NCBI GenBank assembly: GCA_016787625.1
Contig: JAEUUD010000011.1
Location: 1-37,629 of the forward strand
Source of the DNA: Cyclobacteriaceae bacterium
GTDB taxonomy: Bacteria; Bacteroidota; Bacteroidia; Cytophagales; Cyclobacteriaceae
Length of the DNA stretch: 37,629 nucleotides
Reading direction: 5' to 3'
The stretch's first letter is position 1, and each line of letters opens with the position of its first letter. The notes under the pieces are model-generated. The model searched no databases and had not been told where the DNA came from. It saw only the letters and a program-made list of their open reading frames with translations. Below are positions 8,787-17,600 of this stretch, one piece after another. Made by a program: the position numbers and the translations under genes.

Positions 8787-9599
8787 TTACTTCTTCAGTC
8801 TTTCAACGAGTTCATCGGTGATACCCGTCGTAGAAAAGCCACCGTCATGCATCAGGTTTTGCATCGTGACCATCCGGCTGTAATCGGAAAACATCAAGGT
8901 AATGTAATTGGCGCAGTCTTCTGCGCTGGCATTGCCGAGCGGCGACATCATTTTCGCATAATCAAAGAAAACATCAAATCCGCTGATGCCGGCCCCTGCT
9001 GTTGTCATGGTAGGAGACTGCGAAATGGTATTGACGCGTACCTTCTTCAACTTGCCAAAGCGATGTCCGTAGCTTCTTGCTATGGATTCCAGCACTGACT
9101 TTGCCTGCGCCATATCAGAATAATCAGGATAGCTTCGTTGTGCGGCGATATAGGTCAGGGCAAGGATGGATCCCCACTCGTTCATAGCATCGGTCTTCTC
9201 AGCTGTCTGCAGTACCTTATGAAAAGAGAGACCCGAGATGTCGAGTGTCTTTAAAAACCACTCATAGTTAAGGTCACCGTACGGCCTGTCCTTCCTGACA
9301 TTAGGGCTCATGCCGATGGAATGGAGTACAAAATCCAGTTTACCGCCAAGTACTTCCATGGAACGGGTAAACAGGGTATTCAAATCCGCCTCAGACGTTG
9401 CATCTGCCGGAATGATCTCCGCATTGCATTGGGTACCCAATTCCTTGATTTTGCCCATGCGCATGGCGATGGGTGCATTGGTCAGGGTAAACTGCCCGCC
9501 CTCATCCCTCACGCGGAGAGCCGTCTTCCACGCAATTGAATTTTCATCAAGGGCTCCGAAGATAATTCCGCGTTTTCCGCGAAGGAGGTTGTAGGCCAT
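8787..9599 (-). CDS. fabI: Enoyl-[acyl-carrier-protein] reductase (NADH)
   Basis: This short-chain dehydrogenase-type enzyme catalyses the final reduction step of fatty acid elongation. The 270-residue length fits FabI. Seen: N-terminal nucleotide-binding strand GKRGIIFGALDENSIAW (residues 8-24), LHSIGMSP (92-99), and the catalytic pattern with Tyr150 (LTYIAAQR), Tyr160 and Lys167 (Y-x6-K in DYSDMAQAKS). The SPTMTTAGAGI substrate loop is also present. The start at 9599 gives the usual short N-terminus. It is divergent from murI; ispE follows 12 bases downstream. Confidence 0.96.
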   Translation of the reverse strand: MAYNLLRGKRGIIFGALDENSIAWKTALRVRDEGGQFTLTNAPIAMRMGKIKELGTQCNAEIIPADATSEADLNTLFTRSMEVLGGKLDFVLHSIGMSPNVRKDRPYGDLNYEWFLKTLDISGLSFHKVLQTAEKTDAMNEWGSILALTYIAAQRSYPDYSDMAQAKSVLESIARSYGHRFGKLKKVRVNTISQSPTMTTAGAGISGFDVFFDYAKMMSPLGNASAEDCANYITLMFSDYSRMVTMQNLMHDGGFSTTGITDELVERLKK

Positions 9600-9680
9600 A
9601 CTTTGTCAGTTAAGTGAACACAATAATACAAAAAACGACTTTAGTTGCGGACTATCCGAACCAAGTAACGAATTTGCGGC

Positions 9681-10493
9681 ATGCAGATAAACAAGGAGCA
9701 ACCGATCGGCATATTCGACAGTGGCATCGGCGGCTTGACCGTGGCTCACGCAATCAGAACGCTGATGCCCGAAGAGAGCCTGCTCTATTTTGGGGATACG
9801 GCACACCTTCCGTACGGCGACAAATCAGAAGCCGCCATCCAGGCATACTCGGTGAAAATTGCTGATGTGCTCCTTCGCCGACAGTGCAAGGTCATTGTGA
9901 TCGCTTGTAACTCTGCCAGCTCAGCAGCCTACAACCTGTTGAAAGAATATGTCCATCGCTCTGTTGAAGTGATCAATGTCATCGATCCCATGGTGGACCT
10001 CGTCGTTGGGAAATTCGCCAATCAATCTGTTGGACTTATTGGAACGAGGCGCACGATCCAATCAGGTATCTATGCCGAAAAAATCAATGCGAGGCAAGCT
10101 GGTATAACACTGAAGTCATTGGCTACACCACTGCTCGTACCGATGATCGAAGAAGGATTTTTCAACAACCAGATCAGCGACAAGATCATTCACGAATACC
10201 TTGATGATCCTCACCTGAAAGGCATTGAAGCACTGGTATTGGGCTGCACCCACTACCCATTGGTCAAAGAAGAGATTGCCTCTTTCTTCTCGAAACGAAT
10301 TGCCGTGCTCGACTCATCAGAGGTCGTCGCCCAATCGTTGCGCGACTACCTCAGACAAGCAGGGCTCCTCAACGTAAAAAGGTCGGCTCCAGATCATTTT
10401 CTCGTTTCTGATTATACAGAATCATTCGAAGCCTCTACCAAGCAGTTTTTCAGGGAATCCGTACACCTGGAGAAATACGCGCTTTGGGGCTAA
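9681..10493 (+). CDS. murI: Glutamate racemase
   Basis: The enzyme makes D-glutamate for peptidoglycan. Seen in the 270-residue sequence: PIGIFDSGIGGLTV (residues 8-21), YFGDTAHLPYG (36-46), the first catalytic cysteine Cys76 in ACNSAS, and the second, Cys189, in GCTHYP followed by the conserved His191. These are the two-base racemase residues. The 81-base gap to divergent fabI must hold promoters for both; AATTTGCGGC directly before the murI ATG is a weak match to the -7 box and I do not annotate it. The protein is cytoplasmic. Confidence 0.96.
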   Translation: MQINKEQPIGIFDSGIGGLTVAHAIRTLMPEESLLYFGDTAHLPYGDKSEAAIQAYSVKIADVLLRRQCKVIVIACNSASSAAYNLLKEYVHRSVEVINVIDPMVDLVVGKFANQSVGLIGTRRTIQSGIYAEKINARQAGITLKSLATPLLVPMIEEGFFNNQISDKIIHEYLDDPHLKGIEALVLGCTHYPLVKEEIASFFSKRIAVLDSSEVVAQSLRDYLRQAGLLNVKRSAPDHFLVSDYTESFEASTKQFFRESVHLEKYALWG

Positions 10494-10518
10494 TGCCAGG
10501 ATGTAGGGTTTTGCAGTT

Positions 10519-10536
10519 TTTTGAAGATTTTCAAAA
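10519..10536. repeat. Short AT-rich inverted repeat between murI and the kinase
   Basis: TTTTGAA and TTCAAAA form a perfect 7-base inverted repeat around GATT, in the 109-base gap after murI. It lacks a GC core, so it is a poor terminator; a protein-binding site upstream of the histidine kinase gene is possible but unproven. A one-mismatch -7 box (CATCTTTG) lies downstream at 10549-10556. Confidence 0.35.
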
Positions 10537-10602
10537 CAAATAATCTGTCATCTTTGAGGGTTGAATTTCCTCTGATTATTCAGCTTTAATCCATTCATCT
10601 TG

Positions 10603-12744
10603 ATGACTCAGCAATCTCCTGCGATTCAAAGAGCATTGCACAATGGTTTTCCTGCACACGGACGATCACGAGCCTCGCTTTTTGGCATGATCATCTCGCT
10701 GATGTTTATCACTGGTGCAGCCTTTGGTCAACTGTCACTGGACAGTCTTACCAAAGCCCTTGAAAAAGAAAGCAATGATTCCATCAGGCTTCAACTGTTG
10801 CTCGCCTTATCGACCGAGTCGGAGTTTAGTGACTATGCGAAGTCACGCAACTATGCCAACGAGGCCAGCGTCCTGGCCGACCGTCTGGGCAACTGGGCAA
10901 GAGGAAGAGCTTACCTGCGACAGGCGTTCCTGGAGACGATGGAAGGAGATTATGCTGATGCGTTGCGATACGATCTAAGGTGTGCCGCACTATATGCTCA
11001 GGAAAAGGACAGCAGCAACCTGGCCAAAGCATACACGGATATCGGCGCAGACTTCAGGGATCTTGGAGAATACGACGATGCCTACGTTTATCTGATGCGC
11101 AGTTATTTGATTGCTAAAACTTTCAGATCAGGCCGTGGGAGGATTGATTCTCTGACGATGCTCGTGGCACTGCACAACCTGGGCACCTTGTTTCGTGAAC
11201 TCGGTCAATATGATATTGCCTACAAGCACCTAATGGCGTCTTCCGTATTGAGTGAAGCTATTGACGATGCTGATGGTCCGGCATACACCCACGACGAACT
11301 TGGTGAATTGTATCGCAAGCAAGACAACTATATAAAGGCTGAAGAAAATCTACTCATGGCTGCCTCAGAAGCCCGGAGACGCAAAATCCGCTTCCTGCTT
11401 CCCAGAATCAAAATACACCTGGCCAACCTGTATCTGGATAAAGGTGACTTTCAGAAATCCCTTACATACTTCGACTCGATAAGGATTGGTCAACTAAGCA
11501 GTACCAATAAATTTCTTCTGGCGCAGTGTGATCTTGGAACCGGACGGGTCCAAGCCAAGATTGGAAAGTATGACGAGGCCCTGGAGCACTTTGAAAACAG
11601 TTTGAAAACCTCGAAGGAACTGAATGCCAGGAATCTGACCTTGTCGGGCTATGAAGCCCTGGCTTCACTCTATGAAATCCGGAAGGAGTATGCGAAATCC
11701 CTTCAGTTTCATAAGCTGCATGACGCTTTGCGCGACAGTATATTCAGTAAATCAACGCAGGAGAAAATCCTCCAGGACCAAATCAGGCTGCAGACCATGA
11801 CGAAAGACGTGGAAATAGCGGCATTGAGTCAGTTGCAAGAGCAACAAACATCCGAAATCAAACGACAGGAGCTTGTCCAGAACGTGCTCGTCGTCGTTTC
11901 AGTGCTGGCCATTATCTTGTTGTATACCGTTTATCGCAGCGGCCAGCGAAGGAAGCGTATCAACAAAATGCTTCTTGATCATCAGGAAGAAATCAAGAAG
12001 AGAAGTATGGAATTGCACCAGCTCAACCAGGTGAAGGACAAGTTCTTTTCTATCATTTCACACGATTTACGGTCTCCCATGAGTGCTTTGGCCGGCACCT
12101 TGGACCTTCTCCACAAGAAAGGCATCACACCAGAAGAATTTGCCAGTCTTACCCAGGCACTGCGGCTGCAATTCAATCATACCAAGACCCTGATCAACAA
12201 TTTGCTGGATTGGACCCTTCTTCAGATGGACAAGCTGAAAATTCAACCGGAGACCGTTAACCTCTTTGACGTAGTCGAGGAAAGTGTGGAGGTTCTGCAG
12301 AATCTTTATCCCAAAAACATACAGTTTGAGAACCACATTGACCAGCATCTACAGGGTTTTGCCGATCCTAACATCCTGAGTCTCGTGCTGAGAAACCTCA
12401 TTTTGAATGCCATTAAGTTTACGGAGACTGGAGGACGTGTTTGGGTGACCGCAACAACGTCCAACGAGGAGATTGTGGTATCCGTTTGTGACAATGGCAC
12501 AGGGATCAAGCAGGAAATTCAGGAATTTCTGTTCACTAAAACCTCAAGCTACAGTACTCGGGGAACGGCCAATGAAAAGGGAACAGGCCTTGGCCTCATT
12601 CTTTGCAAAGAATTTATCGAAAGGAATGGGGGCAGAATCTGGCTTGAGAGTGAACCAGGCAAAGGCTCCTCATTTCATTTTACATTACCTACTGCCAAGA
12701 GCGGAACCCTTGCATCTACCCTGAAGTCGGTTGCTGCGCATTAA
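10603..12744 (+). CDS. TPR-repeat sensor histidine kinase
   Basis: This 713-residue protein has a signal/anchor segment (hydrophobic IISLMFITGAAFG, residues 30-42), tetratricopeptide repeats over about 60-390 (for example DIGADFRDLGEYDDAYVYLM and YEALASLYEIRKEYAKSL), a membrane helix at about 427-446 (VLVVVSVLAIILLYTVYRSG), a short coiled coil, a HisKA domain with phospho-acceptor His487 in SIISHDLRSP, and a HATPase domain (about 585-700) with NLILNAIKF, DNGTGI and GTGLGL. The TPR sensor lies in the periplasm and the kinase in the cytoplasm. No response regulator gene is adjacent, so the partner is unknown. ATG at 10603 is used; ATG at 10687 would leave a neater signal peptide and is a real alternative. 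Confidence 0.92.
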   Translation: MTQQSPAIQRALHNGFPAHGRSRASLFGMIISLMFITGAAFGQLSLDSLTKALEKESNDSIRLQLLLALSTESEFSDYAKSRNYANEASVLADRLGNWARGRAYLRQAFLETMEGDYADALRYDLRCAALYAQEKDSSNLAKAYTDIGADFRDLGEYDDAYVYLMRSYLIAKTFRSGRGRIDSLTMLVALHNLGTLFRELGQYDIAYKHLMASSVLSEAIDDADGPAYTHDELGELYRKQDNYIKAEENLLMAASEARRRKIRFLLPRIKIHLANLYLDKGDFQKSLTYFDSIRIGQLSSTNKFLLAQCDLGTGRVQAKIGKYDEALEHFENSLKTSKELNARNLTLSGYEALASLYEIRKEYAKSLQFHKLHDALRDSIFSKSTQEKILQDQIRLQTMTKDVEIAALSQLQEQQTSEIKRQELVQNVLVVVSVLAIILLYTVYRSGQRRKRINKMLLDHQEEIKKRSMELHQLNQVKDKFFSIISHDLRSPMSALAGTLDLLHKKGITPEEFASLTQALRLQFNHTKTLINNLLDWTLLQMDKLKIQPETVNLFDVVEESVEVLQNLYPKNIQFENHIDQHLQGFADPNILSLVLRNLILNAIKFTETGGRVWVTATTSNEEIVVSVCDNGTGIKQEIQEFLFTKTSSYSTRGTANEKGTGLGLILCKEFIERNGGRIWLESEPGKGSSFHFTLPTAKSGTLASTLKSVAAH

Positions 12745-12781
12745 GTTTCGGCACCTCATTGGAGGTACAGCTGAATACAAG

Positions 12782-12789
12782 TAAATTTG
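12782..12789 (+). promoter_or_regulatory. -7 box of promoter for the PurF-like gene
   Basis: TAAATTTG fits TAnnTTTG exactly. TTG at 12759-12761 lies 20 bases upstream, the right spacing for a Bacteroidota -33 element, making this the best two-part promoter in the window. The ATG at 12804 follows 14 bases after the box. Confidence 0.6.
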
Positions 12790-12803
12790 CCCTTTGATTT
12801 CCG

Positions 12804-14681
12804 ATGAGCGACACCATTCTTCATGAGTGCGGGATTGCCCTGGTCAGGTTGCGGAAGCCCCTGTCTTACTATATAGAGAAGTATGGCCCGACCTATGGGA
12901 TGAACAAAATGTACATCCTGATGGAAAAACAGCACAATCGTGGTCAGGATGGTGCGGGGATTGCCAACATTAAACTCGATCAGGAGCCTGGCTACCGCTA
13001 TATCAGCCGGTACCGCTCCATGAAAAGCCAGCCTGTTGCAAGCCTGTTCAGGAAAATCGGCAAGAAGTACAGGAAGGCACAAAAAGCAGGAAAAGAGAAA
13101 TTCAGGGATGAAAAATGGCTCAAGCGTAACCTGGCCTTCTCTGGCGAATTGTGGCTGGGGCACCTCCGGTACGGCACCCACGGATTCAATAGCATAGAAA
13201 ATGTACATCCGTTTCTGCGTCAGAATAACTGGCGGAGCAGAAACCTGGTCATGGCGGGCAATTTCAATATGACCAACGTGGATGAGCTTTTTGATATCCT
13301 TGTCAACCTCGGGCAGCACCCTAAAGAAAAAGTGGACACGATTACCGTCATGGAAAAGATCGGCCACTTCCTTGACGAAGAGGTGCAGTTTCAGTTTGAG
13401 AAATACAAGGATCAGTTTTCCAACCAGGAAATATCGGACATCATTGAAAATGAAATTGACCTGGCGCGAATCCTGAAGCGGGCATGCAAGGACTTTGATG
13501 GTGGGTATACCATGGCCGGATTGATCGGCTCAGGTTCCGCGTTCGTTGTCAGGGATCCACACGGAATACGCCCTGCGTATTTCTACGCCGATGAAGAAGT
13601 CGTTGTTGTCGCTTCTGAAAAACCGGCCATCAAGACAGCTTTTAATGTTGAGTATAACCAGATTGAGGAGGTAAAGCCGGGCCACGCGCTGGTCATCGAC
13701 AAGAGTGGTGACTATATGCAGCATTCCATCATACAGGCTGGCGAAAAAACATCCTGTAGCTTTGAACGCATTTACTTCTCACGCGGCAACGATCCAGACA
13801 TCTATCGCGAACGCAAGATGCTGGGAAAACTGCTTGTTCCACAGGTATTAAAGGCCATTCAATCTGACCTGAAGAACACCATCTTCTCCTACATACCCAA
13901 TACGGCAGAAACCGCATTCTACGGGATGATGGCTGAGATTGAAAATTATCTGGTACGCCGTCAGACCGAGGTGATTGTGGAAGGAAAGCCTTCCGTTGAT
14001 TCTCTTGAAGACATCCTGTCCTTCCGTCCCAGGATCGAAAAGATTGTTATTAAAGACGCCAAGTTGCGCACGTTCATTACCGATGACGACCAGCGTGACG
14101 ACCTGGTGGCTCACGTATACGACACTACCTATGAAGTGGTTAAGCGGGACAAGGACACTTTGGTGGTCATCGATGATTCTATCGTTCGCGGCACAACGCT
14201 TGAGAAGAGTATCCTTCAATTGCTGGACCGCCTCGGGCCAAAGCGTATTGTCGTTGTCTCCTCCGCACCACAGATCAGGTTCCCTGATTGTTACGGCATT
14301 GATATGAGTCGCATGGGCGATTTTGTGGCCTTCAGGGCCATGATTCAATTGCTGAAGGAGCAAGGCAAAGACGATCTTCTCGGCGAGGTATATGAAAAGT
14401 GTCAACGTGCAGGATCAGAACCCATCAATCACGTCAAGCAACTCTACGACCAGTTTACGTATGAGGAGATATCCGATAAGATTGCAGATATCGTGCGGCC
14501 TGAAGGAATGAAAGCCGAACTCAAGGTTGTATTCCAAACGGTGGAAGCCCTCCACAAGGCCATTCCCAACCACAGCGGGGACTGGTACTTCACCGGTAAT
14601 TATCCTACTCCCGGAGGCATGCGCGTAGCCAATCAGGCTTACATGAATTTCATGGATGGCAGGCTTGTCAGGGCCTACTGA
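12804..14681 (+). CDS. Large PurF-like amidophosphoribosyltransferase family protein
   Basis: This 625-residue protein joins a class II glutamine amidotransferase domain to a phosphoribosyltransferase domain. Cys9 in HECGIALV would become the N-terminal nucleophile after removal of an eight-residue propeptide. HLRYGTHG, RDPHGIRPAYF and SCSFERIYFSR are PurF signatures, and LVVIDDSIVRGTT is the PRPP-binding loop. It is over 100 residues longer than canonical PurF, with extra sequence at about 60-115 (Lys/Arg-rich) and 170-215, and the usual HNG motif reads AGNFN. It is the long PurF-like form seen in Bacteroidota. Whether it performs the first step of purine synthesis or acts on another acceptor is not decidable here. 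Confidence 0.85.
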   Translation: MSDTILHECGIALVRLRKPLSYYIEKYGPTYGMNKMYILMEKQHNRGQDGAGIANIKLDQEPGYRYISRYRSMKSQPVASLFRKIGKKYRKAQKAGKEKFRDEKWLKRNLAFSGELWLGHLRYGTHGFNSIENVHPFLRQNNWRSRNLVMAGNFNMTNVDELFDILVNLGQHPKEKVDTITVMEKIGHFLDEEVQFQFEKYKDQFSNQEISDIIENEIDLARILKRACKDFDGGYTMAGLIGSGSAFVVRDPHGIRPAYFYADEEVVVVASEKPAIKTAFNVEYNQIEEVKPGHALVIDKSGDYMQHSIIQAGEKTSCSFERIYFSRGNDPDIYRERKMLGKLLVPQVLKAIQSDLKNTIFSYIPNTAETAFYGMMAEIENYLVRRQTEVIVEGKPSVDSLEDILSFRPRIEKIVIKDAKLRTFITDDDQRDDLVAHVYDTTYEVVKRDKDTLVVIDDSIVRGTTLEKSILQLLDRLGPKRIVVVSSAPQIRFPDCYGIDMSRMGDFVAFRAMIQLLKEQGKDDLLGEVYEKCQRAGSEPINHVKQLYDQFTYEEISDKIADIVRPEGMKAELKVVFQTVEALHKAIPNHSGDWYFTGNYPTPGGMRVANQAYMNFMDGRLVRAY

Positions 14682-14689
14682 CGCGGAAT

Positions 14690-17600
14690 TTATCGAACGA
14701 CAAGCTTGACGCGGCTGACTTGCTGATCAACAGCAATCGACATGATGTACATTCCGGAAGGAAGCTGTTCACGCAATCCAATGCTTACCTCGGCAGATTC
14801 AAGTCTTACCCCATTGTTAATGAACAGGTCTTTACCACTGAGGTCCTGAATGCGCACGCCGGCTGTCTTGCCAATGTCGTCGGGGGAAAAAGTCACCCGC
14901 ACATCCAGGCCATTGGTTGGATTGGGATATACTCTCCATGCCATAAAGGTGGGTACCTCAACAGCAACTAGCTTGGAGTAAGTAAACTTGCCATCGAAAT
15001 CGGTTTGCTTCAGGCGATAGTATTGCTTACCGGGTTCCGGTTGGAGATCGTGCGCCGAATATGAAATCGGTTTTGTTGAATTGCCAGCTCCTTTGAGTCG
15101 GATGACATCTGCGAAAGTCTCCCCATCGCTTGTCCGCTGCACATCAAAATAATCGTTGTCCTGTTCTGTTTCTGTCTTCCAGTTCAATTCAACCATACCT
15201 TGTTTTACTTCTGCTGTAAACTCAACGAGTTCAATCGGTAGAGGAACAGATGAGTCAGTAATGGTCCATGCCAGGGAGTAGCTGGTTACCGCAGGGACCC
15301 CAACCTGGAATGTTCCAGCTGCCGGCGAGTTGTTGGCATAGGTCTGGGCAGGGCTCGTTTGAGCCGGATCCCAATAGTTGGCTGTATTCCAGCGCTGAGC
15401 ACGGAGGAAGTTCGTATTGGTAGGTGGTTCACCGATCGCCGTCCATGTTGTTGGCTTTTCGGAATTGAGGGCAGTAAATGTAACAGTTGCCGTAGGCCTT
15501 GTCGTTGCAAACTCAGAAGAGCCCAAAGTAATGAGCCAATATCGGTCTGTGACTGAAGCTCCTCCTGTAGTTCCGTTGAGGTTGTTCACCGTTGAAGGAT
15601 ATTCACCAGGAGGGTTTGACGCAGCTGTGGCATAGGTGGAGATGGGAACGTAGCCACTACCAACTCCACGTGTACCCGCAGAAGTCACGTTGAACACAAC
15701 AGGAATATACTCTGTAGAGGATTTTCCAAAGGGATAGGTGAAGGTGCCTGTGTTGTTATTGACAAACCAGCTAAGTGTTCCGTAAGGCGCGCCGATGTCT
15801 TCACTCTTCACATAGCCACTGGTTCTTGTAATAGCGGCCGTATTGCCCCTGGTGACCCGAAGTGTATTGCTATTGAGGTCGATCCCTCCTTGTGTAAGGG
15901 TTAAGGTTTGTGAGACATCGATGGATTTCTGAAGCTGCACCTGATTGGTAGCTGCGCCAGTGGTGATAATCAGGTTGTAGAATACATCGGTACCCGACCC
16001 GCCGAGTGTTCTGACGGCGTTAGAAGTCAGGTTGTTGAATCTAACCGTGTTGTTACCAGAAGTAAATACTCCATCGTTCGTCCAGTTGCCGCCAAGATTG
16101 AGGTTGGTCATGTTCGTTGCATCCAGATCAGATCCGGAATTAACAAGAATATTACCAGTCACATTGAGTGTGGCGGTGCCGGTGGCTTGCAGATTGGGTG
16201 TTGAGCTTCCATCTCCTACGGTAAGATCTCCAACAACCGCCGTTGTGGCATTGGCTATTTCAAAATTCCGTGTTGATCCATTTTGTCCAATAATCAGGTG
16301 GCCATAGGTCGTGTTTCTAACGGGCCATGGATTGGTGTTCGCTGTTTGATTGTAGATCACGGTGCTGGTTGCGCCAAGTGTTATCGTGGTGAATCCACTG
16401 GGGAAGCCGCCAACCCCTGCAGTTCCACTGGTCATCTCGAAGGTAGCACCATTGGCTACTTCAAATACGGTTGCGCCACCATTGCCGACAATGTCAAAAC
16501 CTGCAACCGTCATTAAGCCCGACTGCACACGCACGTTGCCTGTCAAGCTTGCGGCTGCCGAAGTGAATCCAAAGGCAGCTCCTGTTGAGCTCGTGTTGTT
16601 GGAGTGAATATTGGCGTAAACCCACGACGCAGTGCTTGCCGAGGGAACGCCGATGGTTTGGCCTGAAACGGTTCTATCAAAATTGAATATGCTTCCTGCT
16701 GCCGTGGTCAGCGTTCCCCGATTGCCATTGAATGTAAGCGCACCATGCAAGTTGACAGTACCTGCACCGGAAATATTGAGTACAGCCTGAACCTGCCGAC
16801 CATTTTGGTTAAATGGTCTGAACTTGAGATTGCCCGCACTCAATGTTCCAGTCGTGATATTGATCCTCGAAATTCTTGTTACGGTGTTGTTGGTCGGCGT
16901 ACTGATGTTTACGTCACCACCAACGTCTGCTGTAGCATCATTGATGTTCCACGCGTTGGTTACTGCCCCGGCCGGTTGAGCAACCGTGGCGTTGGCAAGT
17001 ACGATGAGATCCCTGGTTGAATTCTGATGAGTGAGGTTCTGCGAAGTCGCTCGTCCTGTTGAACCGACATCCAATGTGAGAATTTGTGCATCAACATCCA
17101 GTGTAATAGTTGTTGTCGCATCGGCAAGATTGGTATTTCCAATAACCACAGCATCTACATCGCTCGTAGGCGCATTGATTCCGGGTATATATTTCCTTCC
17201 AAAGCCGCCACTGGTTGAAATCGCAGGCGTGGGTGTAACAACCATGGATTGTGTTGGAAAGGCTGCAATGGATGAGATCGTATAAACAGTTGCAGGATCA
17301 CCGATGAGCATGATTTGATCACCGACGACCAACTCAGATTGGAAATTTGTTGATACCCCTGTGATGGTAGAATTCAGGTTGACGAGTGTGATGATACCCG
17401 TCCGTTGCTGAATCCAGGTATTCAGGTTGTTCCAGTTTTGTGCTCCCGTAAGTCTATTATAAACATAGGTTGGGTCGATCTTCTCTCCGATCTGAAAATC
17501 CACCTTTTGACCTGATGGTAACTGGTTCGGATTCATTAAAGTAAAGCCAACATTGTTTGACGCAATGTTTGCAGTTACTGTCATCGAAGGATTCTGTTCA

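Noticed and set aside
12756-13367. 203-codon open frame antisense to the PurF-like gene
   Set aside because: It mirrors a strongly conserved gene on the other strand and shows no domain or signal of its own.
13848-14405. 185-codon frame antisense to the phosphoribosyltransferase half of the PurF-like gene
   Set aside because: Overlaps the PRPP motif of the real gene and has no features of its own.
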